64,000 bases of DNA from Ruegeria sp. SCSIO 43209 (GCF_019904295.1 NZ_CP065360.1:62001-126000); one strand, 5' to 3'; counted from the stretch's first letter, positions 42,078-50,739 are shown. Made by a program: numbers and translations. Notes: a model not told the origin generated them from the sequence alone.

Positions 42078-42755
42078 TTATTCTTGCAAGACGCTGGCAA
42101 AAGACGCTTTCTTTGCAATCAGAACAGCTTGCGTTCGGCTTTGAACCCCTAACTTTCGCATGATAGCAGTGACATGTGCCTTAACCGTAGTTTCAGCGAT
42201 CGACAGGTCATAAGCAATTTGCTTATTCAGCTTGCCTTCACAAATCAGCTGAAGGATTCGCGCCTGCTGATTTGTCAACGTCGCTAGCCTGTTGATGGCG
42301 TCACTCTGTTCGTCGGCTTCTTCGTCTTCGACGAGAACGCATCCTTCGGGTAAGAATACATCTCCGGAATGAACTGTCTCGAACGCAGTTCGAAAAACCT
42401 CGCGCTGGCTGTGTTTCGGAACGTACCCTGCAGCACCCGCTTGTATCACCTGACTCACTACGCGATTGTCGGCGAGTGACGAAACCACAATGACCGGGGC
42501 ATTGGCCGCGGCCCTTAGTCGAACCAGACCGTCAAGCCCATCTACATCCGGCAAGTTGAGATCCAACATAACAGCGTCTGGCTTCAACCCACCTGACAAA
42601 AGCTCCATGGCCCGTTCCAGACAGTTTGCGGTATGAATTTCCCCAATCTCAGCGACGCTTTGCAGCGTCATCGACAACGCATCGCAGAACAACGGATGAT
42701 CGTCGACAATCAGAACATTCTCAAAATCATTTTGTCTGGCGGGTTCTGCAAGCAT
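42078..42755 (-). CDS. LuxR/NarL-type response regulator
   Basis: A 225-residue response regulator: receiver with 'LIVDDHPLFCDALSMTL', phospho-acceptor Asp65 in 'VMLDLNLPDVDGLDG', Lys in 'YVPKHSQR', and a C-terminal LuxR HTH ('LATLTNQQARILQLICEGKL', 'IAETTVKAHVTAIMRKLGV'). It resembles the ErbR/ExaE/FlhR regulators of methylotrophy and alcohol oxidation. First gene of the RR-FIST-kinase unit and the best candidate to bind the shared 12-bp motif. Confidence 0.92.
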   Translation of the reverse strand: MLAEPARQNDFENVLIVDDHPLFCDALSMTLQSVAEIGEIHTANCLERAMELLSGGLKPDAVMLDLNLPDVDGLDGLVRLRAAANAPVIVVSSLADNRVVSQVIQAGAAGYVPKHSQREVFRTAFETVHSGDVFLPEGCVLVEDEEADEQSDAINRLATLTNQQARILQLICEGKLNKQIAYDLSIAETTVKAHVTAIMRKLGVQSRTQAVLIAKKASFASVLQE

Positions 42756-42825
42756 AAGAGGCGCCTTTGCAATGTAACTCTCTTTGTTCCAAGGCTAACA
42801 ACCCCGGCGTCAAACGCCTATTGGC

Positions 42826-42837
42826 CGAAGGTCGTAG
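42826..42837 (-). promoter_or_regulatory. Candidate PQQ-regulon motif, upstream of response regulator gene
   Basis: On the minus strand CTACGACCTTCG: the first eight bases match the consensus exactly (9 of 12 overall) and face the response regulator start about 70 bp away. This suggests autoregulation. Confidence 0.4.
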
Positions 42838-42847
42838 ATCACAAAAA

Positions 42848-42872
42848 CGCGCGCCCGACTGGCGGGCGCGCG
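42848..42872. terminator. Bidirectional rho-independent terminator
   Basis: CGCGCGCCCG-ACTGG-CGGGCGCGCG, a perfect 10-bp stem. It is flanked by AAAAA on the left (T-run for the minus strand) and CTTTTT on the right. On the minus strand it ends the PQQ alcohol dehydrogenase transcript 26 bp after the stop codon. Confidence 0.92.
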
Positions 42873-42897
42873 ATCTTTTTGGGGGTCAGGGCTCGGC

Positions 42898-44664
42898 TCA
42901 GTTCGCCGAGGCCAGTTCCTTGGGCAGGCGGAAAGTCCACAACGTGCCTCCCTGGTTGAGGTAGTTGACCTTCTTGGCCACTTCACCGCCCCACAGCGGA
43001 ACCGCACCGCCCCAGCCGGATATGATCGAGACATACTGTTCGCCATCCTGTTCCCAGGTCACAGGCTGACCCACGATGCCCGAGCCGGTCTGGAACGACC
43101 ACAGCTTTTCGCCGGTTTCGTCATCCAGCGCGATGAACTCGCCTTCGGGGGTGCCAAAGAACACCAGCCCGCCAGCCGTCGTCATCACACCTGACCACAG
43201 CGGCGCGTCGTTCTTGTATTCCCACTTCCACTCGCCGGTATCGGGGTCAATCGCCTTGAGCGAACCGATGTGATCCTCGTAGTTCGGCTTGATGGTAAAG
43301 CCCGCGCCCAGATAGGCCGCGCCTTTCTTGTAGGTGATCGGCTCATTCCAAATGTCCATGCCCCATTCGTTCGAAGGCACGTAGAAATTACCGGTGTTCT
43401 GCGAGAAGGCCATCGGCATCCAGTTCTTGCCGCCCAGGAAGGACGGCGAGGCAAAGATGACCTCACCCTTGTTGCCATCAGCCGCAGCGGCCGGATCACC
43501 GGGACGGTTGTTTTCGACAAAGATCGGACGGCCGGTTTCATCAATTCCGTCGGCCCATGTAATGTCCTTGACGAAAGGTGTCGCCGAGACGAACCCACCA
43601 TCCTCACGGTTCAGAACATAGAAGTACCCGTTCCGGTCGGCAGTGGCGAAGCGCTGGTTACCTTCGCGGTCGGTATAAGCGACCACTTCGTTCACACCGT
43701 CATAGTCCCAGCCTTCACGCGGGGTAGTCTGGAAATGCCACTTGATCTCGCCGGTTTTGGGGTCGATTCCGATACGGCTGGCGGCATAGAGGTTGTCGCC
43801 CTTGTTGCCCTCGGTCGGGGTGCCGGCATCGCGTAGCCAGCTGTTCCAGGGGGCCGGGTTGCCTGCGCCAAAGACCAGCGTGTCGGTGTCAGCATCGTAA
43901 GAGCCGCCCAACCAGGTCGCGCCGCCGCCGGTTTTCCACATGTCACCGGGCCAGGTCGCGTTCAGCTCACCTGTCATGGTGCTTTCTTCGCCATTCAGCG
44001 TGCCCATGTGACCTTCGATAACGGGGCGTTCCCAGACCAGATCGCCGGTATTGACGTCCCGCGCTTGAACCGCGCCGACGATGCCGAACTCACCGCCCGA
44101 GTTGCCGGTGATGACCAGACCGTCGACGATCAGCGGGGCAGCCGTATAGGAATAGCCCGCTTTGTAGTCGGCAATCTTGTCGCGCCAGACCACATCGCCC
44201 GTGTCCTTGTTCAGCGCCACGATCCGCGCGTCCAGCGTACCGAAAATGACCTTGTCGCCATAGATGGCAGCGCCCCGGTTGACCACGTCACAGCAGGGCA
44301 GAATGCCTTCGGGCAGGCGGGCATCGTATTGCCAGACCTCTTTGCCGGTCTCCAGATCAATCGCATAGAGGCGTGAATACGACCCGGTGATATACATCAT
44401 CCCGTCATAGATCAGCGGCTGAGTTTCCTGTCCGCGCTGCTTCTCTCCGCCAAGACTGAAGGCCCAGGCCGGAAGCAGGTTCTTGACGTTGTCCTTGTTC
44501 AGCATATCCAGCGGGCTGTAGCGCTGCAAATGCCGCCCCATACCATTGGTCACAACCTGAGTTGTGATCGTTTGGTCATTGGCCAGATCGTCTTCGGTAA
44601 CTTCTGCATAGGCCGCGCTGGTCGCGACAATGCTCGCAGCGGCGGCCATGATAAACCGTTTCAT
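42898..44664 (-). CDS. PQQ-dependent alcohol dehydrogenase, predicted lanthanide type
   Basis: A 588-residue secreted quinoprotein, signal peptide ~1-20. Vicinal disulfide '[10 protein letters not shown]' (Cys124-125), tryptophan-docking repeats '[12 protein letters not shown]' and 'TGEWKWEYK', metal-site Glu in 'NSGGEFG' and Asn in 'GAGNPAPWN', catalytic Asp320 in '[10 protein letters not shown]'. The pattern is that of the ExaA/PedE/PedH/ExaF group rather than MxaF. Asp322, two residues after the catalytic Asp, is the hallmark of lanthanide-dependent enzymes; calcium enzymes have Ala or Ser there. It oxidises primary alcohols in the periplasm and passes electrons to cytochrome c. Monocistronic, with a strong terminator. 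Confidence 0.93.
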   Translation of the reverse strand: MKRFIMAAAASIVATSAAYAEVTEDDLANDQTITTQVVTNGMGRHLQRYSPLDMLNKDNVKNLLPAWAFSLGGEKQRGQETQPLIYDGMMYITGSYSRLYAIDLETGKEVWQYDARLPEGILPCCDVVNRGAAIYGDKVIFGTLDARIVALNKDTGDVVWRDKIADYKAGYSYTAAPLIVDGLVITGNSGGEFGIVGAVQARDVNTGDLVWERPVIEGHMGTLNGEESTMTGELNATWPGDMWKTGGGATWLGGSYDADTDTLVFGAGNPAPWNSWLRDAGTPTEGNKGDNLYAASRIGIDPKTGEIKWHFQTTPREGWDYDGVNEVVAYTDREGNQRFATADRNGYFYVLNREDGGFVSATPFVKDITWADGIDETGRPIFVENNRPGDPAAAADGNKGEVIFASPSFLGGKNWMPMAFSQNTGNFYVPSNEWGMDIWNEPITYKKGAAYLGAGFTIKPNYEDHIGSLKAIDPDTGEWKWEYKNDAPLWSGVMTTAGGLVFFGTPEGEFIALDDETGEKLWSFQTGSGIVGQPVTWEQDGEQYVSIISGWGGAVPLWGGEVAKKVNYLNQGGTLWTFRLPKELASAN

Positions 44665-44770
44665 CGGTATCCTCCCTAGACTTATGTCTTTCCTCCACGC
44701 CGAATCTCCGACGCGTCGGGATTGTTGGCGAGAGTATTATTCGCAGGCAGGCACCGGTGTTGGAATTGCA

Positions 44771-44782
44771 CATTGGTCGTAG
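44771..44782 (-). promoter_or_regulatory. Candidate PQQ-regulon motif, upstream of PQQ alcohol dehydrogenase
   Basis: On the minus strand CTACGACCAATG, 11 of 12 matches, facing the dehydrogenase start ~107 bp away. Confidence 0.55.
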
Positions 44783-44840
44783 GGCGCAAACGGCAGATTT
44801 CAACTAGGTTGGGCCATCTTATTTGATGCGCGAGGCTATG

Positions 44841-45395
44841 ATGCGGAGGCTTTTCACTTGGTTTATCCCTGCGGTTTTGATCTGCGCGCAGCCCGCGCTG
44901 GCCGATCCTCTGTCGGGGCAGAAAGCCATTTCTCTGGTCGACGGAGAAGGCAACAAGTTATTGATCGGACACGTGACTTTCGATCCCAAGAGCGACGCCG
45001 TAGCCTATCAGATCGACCTGAGCGCGGGCCCCTTCGCAGACCATTTCCTGTCCATGCGCCCGTTTCGCTGTCTTGAAGGGGCGGACAAACACTGGTGCCA
45101 TGTCCCCTACCCTTATGCTCTGCGGCGCGAGGTCTCGGACGACAATCTGACCGATATGGAATACGACCTGCTGTTTATCCACAAGGGCGCCACCGAATAC
45201 GGCATTGATATGTGGAACGGAGTCTACTACCGCCTGCAACGCGACGGTGACCGCCTGGTCGGACAGCTGCACGAAATGGATATGGGCATCCTATCGGCCC
45301 CACCTGAAGACGGAGATCTCCGGCCCGTATCCGAGGAAGACATCCACGTGGCCGATCCCGACAGTCACTGGCTACCGAAGGTCGTGATCGACTAA
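44841..45395 (+). CDS. Secreted protein of unknown function in PQQ cluster
   Basis: A 184-residue protein with a signal peptide (MRRLFTWFIPAVLICAQPALA, cleaved about there in two steps of reading). The mature part has 'VDGEGNKLLIGHVTFDPKSD', two Cys ('PFRCLEG', 'HWCHVPYP') and 'GATEYGIDMWNGVYYRLQRD'. GAGG at 44831-44834 favours ATG 44841; 44838 and 44826 are alternatives. Family not recognised. It is divergent from the dehydrogenase and ends next to the convergent cytochrome gene. Confidence 0.75.
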   Translation: MRRLFTWFIPAVLICAQPALADPLSGQKAISLVDGEGNKLLIGHVTFDPKSDAVAYQIDLSAGPFADHFLSMRPFRCLEGADKHWCHVPYPYALRREVSDDNLTDMEYDLLFIHKGATEYGIDMWNGVYYRLQRDGDRLVGQLHEMDMGILSAPPEDGDLRPVSEEDIHVADPDSHWLPKVVID

Positions 45396-45791
45396 TCACT
45401 GGTCTGAGATGCTGCTCAGATAGGCCAGAATGAAGTCCTGCACCGTCCGGTCCTCGATCCCGACATGGCGCATCTTTGTGCCGGGCATGAATCCGTCATT
45501 GTCTTCCATCCATGCGCGCAAAGCGGCGGGTGTCCAGACGATGCCTGATCCGGCCAGAGCCTCAGAATACTCATAGCCGTCGACCGTGCCCGCCCTGCGC
45601 CCGACGACACCGTCCAGCTGAGGGCCATAGCTGGGATCGGTCGCGCCCGGCGCATGGCAGCGGCGGCATTCCGAGACAAACAGGGTTTCCCCCGCCTCGA
45701 CCTTGACGCGGTCAAAGGTGGATTGGGCATATGCAGGTGCGGCTGAAGCTGCGCAGGCAGCAAGGCCAAGGGACAAGATGATGTGTTTCAT
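45396..45791 (-). CDS. Class I cytochrome c
   Basis: A 131-residue secreted monoheme cytochrome: signal peptide ~1-23, heme site 'ECRRCHAPGA' (Cys42, Cys45, His46) and the Met ligand in 'GFMPGTKMRHVG'. It has the c2/c550-like length and final helix 'DFILAYLSSIS'. A probable electron acceptor linked to the PQQ dehydrogenase. GGAGGA lies just before ATG 45791. Confidence 0.92.
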   Translation of the reverse strand: MKHIILSLGLAACAASAAPAYAQSTFDRVKVEAGETLFVSECRRCHAPGATDPSYGPQLDGVVGRRAGTVDGYEYSEALAGSGIVWTPAALRAWMEDNDGFMPGTKMRHVGIEDRTVQDFILAYLSSISDQ

Positions 45792-45880
45792 TTGATCCTC
45801 CGAACGTTTGTCGGAGTATAGGCCCGCACCCTGGGCCCCAAGCTTGACGCATATCAAGAAATCAGGCGCGCGGCCTCATC

Positions 45881-45892
45881 CTTTGGTCGTAG
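45881..45892 (-). promoter_or_regulatory. Candidate PQQ-regulon motif, upstream of cytochrome c gene
   Basis: On the minus strand an exact copy of CTACGACCAAAG facing the cytochrome gene, ~90 bp from its start. Confidence 0.6.
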
Positions 45893-45915
45893 AAAACGCA
45901 GAAAATCAGGTTTTT

Positions 45916-46455
45916 TCAGAACAAGGGCGCGTACTTCCACTCATCTGCGTCCGGCGTGACCTCGTTGGGATCATAGCCAGACTCTTGCAGACGTTTGGCG
46001 ATCTTCAAGCCGTCGCTTGCGGCTTCATCCACATAGGCGCGGCCTAGCTCGGGGTCTTGCGCCACCCCGTGACCGCGCAGCAGGTTCAGACCATAGTTGA
46101 ACTTGCCCACCGGATCGCCCAGATCAGCGGCGCGTTTGTCCCAGGCGGCGGCGGCATCGGGATCGTAGTCTCCGCCCAGCCCGTTATTGTCCAACTGCCC
46201 CATCCATGTCATCGCGCCGGTATACCCGGCATTGGCGCAGCTTTCGAACAGCTTGCGCGCCATCTCGTGCCGGCCGGATTTGGTGATGTAGTAGCCGGTT
46301 GCGCAGGTCGTCATATCGGTGACGCCATTGTCAATATTGCTCATGACGCGGCCAAATCCCGTGTCCTGCGGGTTGAGCGTGCCGAACTCATCCTCGACCG
46401 TCTGGGCCGAGGCGGCTGTGCCCAGAAACAGTAGTGCAAATGCGATACGGATCAT
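45916..46455 (-). CDS. Secreted Sel1-like repeat protein (paralogue 2)
   Basis: A 179-residue protein, signal peptide ~1-17, with Sel1-like repeats ('SCANAGYTGAMTWMGQLDNN', 'AWDKRAADLGDPVGKFNYGL', 'RAYVDEAASDGLKIAKRLQE'). It is paralogous to the protein at 34850-35404 along its whole length and shares its C-terminus 'DADEWKYAPLF'. It sits inside the PQQ cluster and has its own motif copy, so probably belongs to the regulon. Function unknown. Confidence 0.82.
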   Translation of the reverse strand: MIRIAFALLFLGTAASAQTVEDEFGTLNPQDTGFGRVMSNIDNGVTDMTTCATGYYITKSGRHEMARKLFESCANAGYTGAMTWMGQLDNNGLGGDYDPDAAAAWDKRAADLGDPVGKFNYGLNLLRGHGVAQDPELGRAYVDEAASDGLKIAKRLQESGYDPNEVTPDADEWKYAPLF

Positions 46456-46512
46456 GAAAGAACCCTCCGTTTGAAAGGCATACTAGCGCATCGGGGGGGG
46501 ATTTCACCTCTG

Positions 46513-46524
46513 CTATGGTCGTAG
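46513..46524 (-). promoter_or_regulatory. Candidate PQQ-regulon motif, upstream of Sel1-like gene
   Basis: On the minus strand CTACGACCATAG, 11 of 12 matches, facing the Sel1-like gene ~58 bp away. Confidence 0.55.
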
Positions 46525-46529
46525 ACAGC

Positions 46530-47321
46530 TTAGCGTCCGGGGCGTTTGATCCCGCGGGCCGGATCATAGCCCCACAGCGCAAGGCCCAAAAACGCCAGAC
46601 CGGCCAGGATGGTCCAGCCCAGGGCCGCGCCATTGAACTGACCATAGAGCGCAAAGCGGATCAGCTCGACTGCGTGGGTAAAGGGGTTAAGCGCGCAGAT
46701 ATCGCGCAACAGGGCCGAGCTTTCGGCCATCTTCCAAAGCGGGTAAAGCGCCGAGGACAGAAAGAACATCGGGAAGATGACAAAATTCATCACCCCCGCA
46801 AAATTCTCAAGCTGTTTGATGGCCGAGGACAAAGCCAAACCCAGAGCGCCGAGCATCAGTCCGGCAATGATCAGCGCGGGAAAGACGCACAGATATCCGT
46901 ACCAAGGCATATCAATCCCGCAGATCGCGGCAACCGCCAGAAACGTATAGACCTGCAGGATCGAGATCGTGGTGCTGGCCAGCAGGCGGCAGAACAACAA
47001 CCACCACCGCGGCAGAGGGCTGGTCAGCAGCAACCGCATCGACCCCATCTCACGGTCATAGACAAGGCTGAGAGAGCTTTGCATCCCATTGAATAGCATA
47101 ATCATGCCGCACAGGCCCGGCACGATGTAGATCTCATAGGTGATATAGGTCTGATAGGGCGGCGTGATCGACAGGCCCAATGCTGCGCGGAACCCGGCAG
47201 CAAAGACAACCAGCCAGACCAACGGGCGTACCAAAGCGGCGATGAACCGGCTTCGTTGACGCACAAAACGCAGCGCCTCGCGGATCAGGATCGCGCACAG
47301 GGCGATCAGCGCACCGGTCAT
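46530..47321 (-). CDS. ABC-2 type transporter permease, PQQ alcohol oxidation associated
   Basis: A 263-residue membrane protein with six hydrophobic segments and the ABC-2 signature region 'ALGLALSSAIKQLENFAGVM' and 'PMFFLSSALYPLWKM'. It overlaps the ATPase gene by 4 bp and ends the five-gene minus-strand operon. Pairs of this kind accompany PQQ alcohol dehydrogenases in many proteobacteria, with substrate unknown. Confidence 0.9.
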   Translation of the reverse strand: MTGALIALCAILIREALRFVRQRSRFIAALVRPLVWLVVFAAGFRAALGLSITPPYQTYITYEIYIVPGLCGMIMLFNGMQSSLSLVYDREMGSMRLLLTSPLPRWWLLFCRLLASTTISILQVYTFLAVAAICGIDMPWYGYLCVFPALIIAGLMLGALGLALSSAIKQLENFAGVMNFVIFPMFFLSSALYPLWKMAESSALLRDICALNPFTHAVELIRFALYGQFNGAALGWTILAGLAFLGLALWGYDPARGIKRPGR

Positions 47322-48037
47322 GTGGCGGCTCCGGTCATCGACAAAAACACCTTTTGCAGAGGTTGGTCGCCGGTGATGTCGCGGCAGGTGCCTTGTGTCA
47401 GCATCTTGCCCCGATGCAGGATGGCAAGCTGATCGTCGGGGGTGATCTCATCGGTCAGATGGGTCGCCCACAACACGGTCAAACCATCCTGTGCCGACAG
47501 ATCATGCACATGTTGGGTGATGGCACTGCGCGCGGCGGCATCCAGCCCCACTGTCGGTTCGTCCAGCAACAGTACCGAAGGCGCGTGGATCAGGCAACGC
47601 GCGATCTCCAGCCGTCTGCGATGGCCGCCATTCAGATCGCGTGTGCGTTCGCTTGCGCGTTCGGCCATATCCAGACGTTCCAGCGCGGCGGTGATACGGG
47701 TCTCGGCAGCACGACCTGACAGGCCATGCAAGGCAGCGAAATAGCTGAGGTTGCGATGAACCGTGAGGTCCAGATCCAGCGTCGGCTGCTGAAACACCAC
47801 CCCGATCTGCGCCAAGGCCTGACGGGGCTGTTTCGAGATATCGAACCCCGCCACCTCTATCACCCCCTGCGCGGTGGTGAACAGGCGGGTCAGAAGGGAA
47901 AACAGCGTTGATTTCCCCGCGCCATTGGGCCCCAGCAACGCGCAAAACGCGCCCTGCGGGACATGAAAGCTCACGTCATCAAGGGCGCGTTTGTCGCCAT
48001 AGGCGTAGCTGACATTGCGGACCGAAAGCCCTGTCAC
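47318..48037 (-). CDS. ABC transporter ATP-binding protein, PQQ alcohol oxidation associated
   Basis: A 239-residue ATPase: Walker A 'LLGPNGAGKSTLFSLLTRLF', Q-loop 'GVVFQQPTLDLDL', signature 'LNGGHRRRLEIARCL' (LNGGH replaces the usual LSGGQ), Walker B 'VLLLDEPTVGLD', and H-loop 'LWATHLTDE'. It overlaps both neighbours by 4 bp. Confidence 0.93.
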   Translation of the reverse strand: MTGLSVRNVSYAYGDKRALDDVSFHVPQGAFCALLGPNGAGKSTLFSLLTRLFTTAQGVIEVAGFDISKQPRQALAQIGVVFQQPTLDLDLTVHRNLSYFAALHGLSGRAAETRITAALERLDMAERASERTRDLNGGHRRRLEIARCLIHAPSVLLLDEPTVGLDAAARSAITQHVHDLSAQDGLTVLWATHLTDEITPDDQLAILHRGKMLTQGTCRDITGDQPLQKVFLSMTGAAT

Positions 48038-48486
48038 TTAATGGTAATCTCCAGCCGCTGCGTTTCGCCGGTGCTGCCCGGCACTTTCAGATAGTAGCTG
48101 CCCGGCTTGATTGCGACAAAGCCTATTTCCATCTCTCCCGCCTCGTCGAATTCAACGGAATCGACGCCCAGAGGCCGGATTTCCAACCCTTCGACCACGA
48201 TCTCATCCACCCAGATCGCGCGGAAGAACTCGGGCCCGACCAAAGCCAGTTCCTGACTGCCGTCGCCTTGAATTTCGAACTCATAATAGGTGCCGGATTT
48301 CAGCTCCCACGGCGCCTCGGCCAGAGGTACGCCGGCAGAAAGGGTGATTGGCGGCAGATCTTCCTTGTTCTTGGCTGACAGCAGACCCGCAAGACCAAAG
48401 CCGTCGTCATCATCATCATCGTCAGCCAAAGCTGCAGTTGGCAAGGCCATAACCATCATCGCGGCCACGCATATCAGTCGCTTCAT
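48034..48486 (-). CDS. Secreted protein with poly-Asp N-terminus in PQQ operon
   Basis: A 150-residue protein with a signal peptide ending 'PTAALA', immediately followed by seven aspartates ('DDDDDDDGFGLAGLL'). The rest is predicted beta-rich: 'SGTYYEFEIQGDGSQELALV', 'AIWVDEIVVEGLEIRPLG', 'IKPGSYYLKVPGSTGE', an all-beta cupredoxin-like pattern without visible Cu ligands. I do not know its family by name. The acidic mature N-terminus could bind cations. ATG 48486 is preferred over GTG 48489, with GGAG nearby. Confidence 0.8.
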   Translation of the reverse strand: MKRLICVAAMMVMALPTAALADDDDDDDGFGLAGLLSAKNKEDLPPITLSAGVPLAEAPWELKSGTYYEFEIQGDGSQELALVGPEFFRAIWVDEIVVEGLEIRPLGVDSVEFDEAGEMEIGFVAIKPGSYYLKVPGSTGETQRLEITIK

Positions 48487-48508
48487 CACTTAAGTCTCCT
48501 CAATATTG

Positions 48509-49471
48509 TCAGTTGGTCGGACGGAAGGCCGCGCCCCAAGGGAAACGCCCAACCTTGATCGTCTTGATCGGTTCGCGCTTGGCCACATCAATCACAGTCA
48601 CATCGCCGGAGACGCCGTTGGTGGTGAACAACAGCGACTTGTCGGCGTTGAAATCCATGTGCCAGACGCGGCGACCCACGAGGATGTAATCCTCAACCTC
48701 GTAGGTTTCGGCGTTGACGGCGGCGACATGGTTCGACGGCCCCAACGCGACAAATGCGGTCTCGTCCCCGTTCGACAACTCAAACCCCACGGGCTGTACC
48801 CGGTCGGGGTGGACCCCTTCGACCTCAAACTCGATCTTGGCCTTCTCGGTCTGGGTTTCGACGTCAAACACGGTGATCGTGCCCCCAATCTCGGAACTCA
48901 CCCAAAGCTCCGTGCCGTCCTTCAGGAACTCGGCGTGACGTGGTCGGGAGTCGACGAGCGTATTGGCAAACAGCTCTTGCGTTTCCGTATCGATCCAATG
49001 AGCCATGTTGGTGGTCTCGGACGTCGTGATGGCAATCTTGCCATCTGGTGAGACGGCCATGCCTTCCGGCTCGATTCCCACGTCGATCTGGGCAATCACC
49101 GTGCGCGATTCCGTGTCTACCACTGTAGTAATCGCGTCATCCTCATTGGCGATATAAAGATGCTTGTCATTGGGGTGCAGTACGAACTGCTCAGGGTCCT
49201 CGCCCGAGGGTAGGTCGTGCAGAATCTCGCCCGTTTCGGGGTCCATCACCTGCACCGAGTCACTGTCGGACGCGCAGATATAGAGAACGGAGTAGTCCTT
49301 GGAGAACGTGATCCCGCGCGGGCGTTCTCCGGTCTCGATCGTGCGGATCACCTCAAGCGTTTCGATGTCGATCACACTGAGCGTGTCGTCCTTTTCATTG
49401 CTGATCCAGATCTCATCGGCAGTGGCAGGAGCGCAAAGCGCGGTCGCTGCCAGAAGTGCTGCTAGTCTCAT
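48509..49471 (-). CDS. YVTN beta-propeller protein, PQQ-dependent catabolism associated
   Basis: A 320-residue secreted protein (signal ~1-18) made of seven propeller blades, e.g. 'ISNEKDDTLSVIDIETLEVI', 'YICASDSDSVQVMDPETGE', 'YIANEDDAITTVVDTESRT', 'TNGVSGDVTVIDVAKREP'. This family is a regular companion of PQQ alcohol dehydrogenases and their ABC transporter. Role unknown, presumably periplasmic scaffold or chaperone. Confidence 0.92.
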   Translation of the reverse strand: MRLAALLAATALCAPATADEIWISNEKDDTLSVIDIETLEVIRTIETGERPRGITFSKDYSVLYICASDSDSVQVMDPETGEILHDLPSGEDPEQFVLHPNDKHLYIANEDDAITTVVDTESRTVIAQIDVGIEPEGMAVSPDGKIAITTSETTNMAHWIDTETQELFANTLVDSRPRHAEFLKDGTELWVSSEIGGTITVFDVETQTEKAKIEFEVEGVHPDRVQPVGFELSNGDETAFVALGPSNHVAAVNAETYEVEDYILVGRRVWHMDFNADKSLLFTTNGVSGDVTVIDVAKREPIKTIKVGRFPWGAAFRPTN

Positions 49472-49476
49472 CGCTG

Positions 49477-50643
49477 TTACTCCTTAAATGCCTGACACTG
49501 GCTTTCGGCTTCATCAATGCCCAGCGTGTCCAGTTCGGTGCGTTGGTGCAGAAACCCCTCAAGCGGAGCCATCGCCACAACGGCGCGATCCGTGACCAGC
49601 GGGATGGGTTGCCGCAACTGGCCGTTCCAGGCCCGGAAATTCATCGCGCGGCCTTTGAAGCCCGCCAGTTCGAAATCATCCGACAGGATATAGTCGCGCA
49701 GAACCGCAGGGTCGTCGGATTGGGTGCGCGTCACCGCCTCGCCCAAGGCCCGATAGGCCGCCCACGCGGCGTAATCCTTGGGGCGCATCGCCCGCCCTGC
49801 CTGATCGGCAAAACGGTTCTGCATCTGCACAGCGCCCCATTGTTCAACCACGCGCGACCACGTGACGGGCTGCAACCCCTCTGACCCGGCAACGGGGCGC
49901 GGTTCCCATGTGTTGAAGGGGATATAGCGGCCGAAATCGTCCAGCTCATCAGCGACTAGCAACACGTCATAGTCGCCGAAGTCTTGCGTAAACAGTGGCA
50001 CCTCTTGTGCTGCATTTCGTCGAAGATCGGCATCGAACACCCACGTCTTTTCCGCCTGCAGGTCCAACCGGAACTTTTGCAGCGACCGCTTCAGCGCCTC
50101 GGCAAAGGCCTGATCCCCCGGATGCTCGCCCGAGATCAGGACTATTTCATCCCACCGGCGTTTGACAAGGAACTGCGTCAGTGCATCGGTGCGCATCACA
50201 TCCGATGGCAACGTGTGTAACAGGTTGGCGCGACACTCGGCCTCGCGCAGCGACAGGTCCGGGGCCGAGGCGTTAAACAGCACCGCGCCTGCCGCTTCGG
50301 GCAGATCGGCGACCTCAAGCTGCGCTTGCGCAGGCGCATCCAGAATGACGAAGGGACCATTGACCAAAGCCTGCCGCGCGGCTTGCGCCCAGTCACCGCC
50401 CGCGGGCACCGTGGTCACCGTCAGATCATATTTATGCCCCAGAAACTTGGCCGTCGTCAGATTGTCGGCCAGACCCAGCTCGGCCCCCGCCTTGCCCAGA
50501 TCTTCGGGAATCGGGTCGAGGTTGGACAGAACCGGAGGGCGCTCAACCTCTTGCTGCAGATAGGTCACTGAAATCGCAACCTCAGCCTGCGCAGCGCCAG
50601 ATGTCAGCGTCAAGGCTGCAAGAACAAAAGAAAATCTGAACAT
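49477..50643 (-). CDS. ABC transporter solute-binding protein, PQQ alcohol oxidation associated
   Basis: A 388-residue secreted protein (signal ~1-20) with a branched-chain-amino-acid-binding-like fold: 'GAAVLFNASAPDLSLREAEC', 'LVKRRWDEIVLISGEHPGDQ', 'DYDVLLVADELDDFGRYIPF', 'RPKDYAAWAAYRALGEAV'. It matches the substrate-binding proteins coded with PQQ alcohol dehydrogenase systems. First gene of the operon that continues with the propeller, poly-Asp protein, ATPase and permease. Confidence 0.88.
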   Translation of the reverse strand: MFRFSFVLAALTLTSGAAQAEVAISVTYLQQEVERPPVLSNLDPIPEDLGKAGAELGLADNLTTAKFLGHKYDLTVTTVPAGGDWAQAARQALVNGPFVILDAPAQAQLEVADLPEAAGAVLFNASAPDLSLREAECRANLLHTLPSDVMRTDALTQFLVKRRWDEIVLISGEHPGDQAFAEALKRSLQKFRLDLQAEKTWVFDADLRRNAAQEVPLFTQDFGDYDVLLVADELDDFGRYIPFNTWEPRPVAGSEGLQPVTWSRVVEQWGAVQMQNRFADQAGRAMRPKDYAAWAAYRALGEAVTRTQSDDPAVLRDYILSDDFELAGFKGRAMNFRAWNGQLRQPIPLVTDRAVVAMAPLEGFLHQRTELDTLGIDEAESQCQAFKE

Positions 50644-50704
50644 GTTCGCGCCTCCTCCCCGGCCCTAAAAGTAAAAGCCGGTCGAAAATGGGAAAGCCAT
50701 TCGA

Positions 50705-50716
50705 CCTTAGTCGCAG
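50705..50716 (-). promoter_or_regulatory. Candidate PQQ-regulon motif, upstream of solute-binding protein operon
   Basis: On the minus strand CTGCGACTAAGG, 9 of 12 matches, facing the operon start ~62 bp away. It pairs with the copy at 50728 on the other strand in a divergent promoter region. Confidence 0.4.
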
Positions 50717-50727
50717 ATTTCGCCCAT

Positions 50728-50739
50728 CTGCAACCAAGG
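50728..50739 (+). promoter_or_regulatory. Candidate PQQ-regulon motif, upstream of cytochrome c PedF-like gene
   Basis: CTGCAACCAAGG, 9 of 12 matches, facing the cytochrome gene ~61 bp away. Confidence 0.4.
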
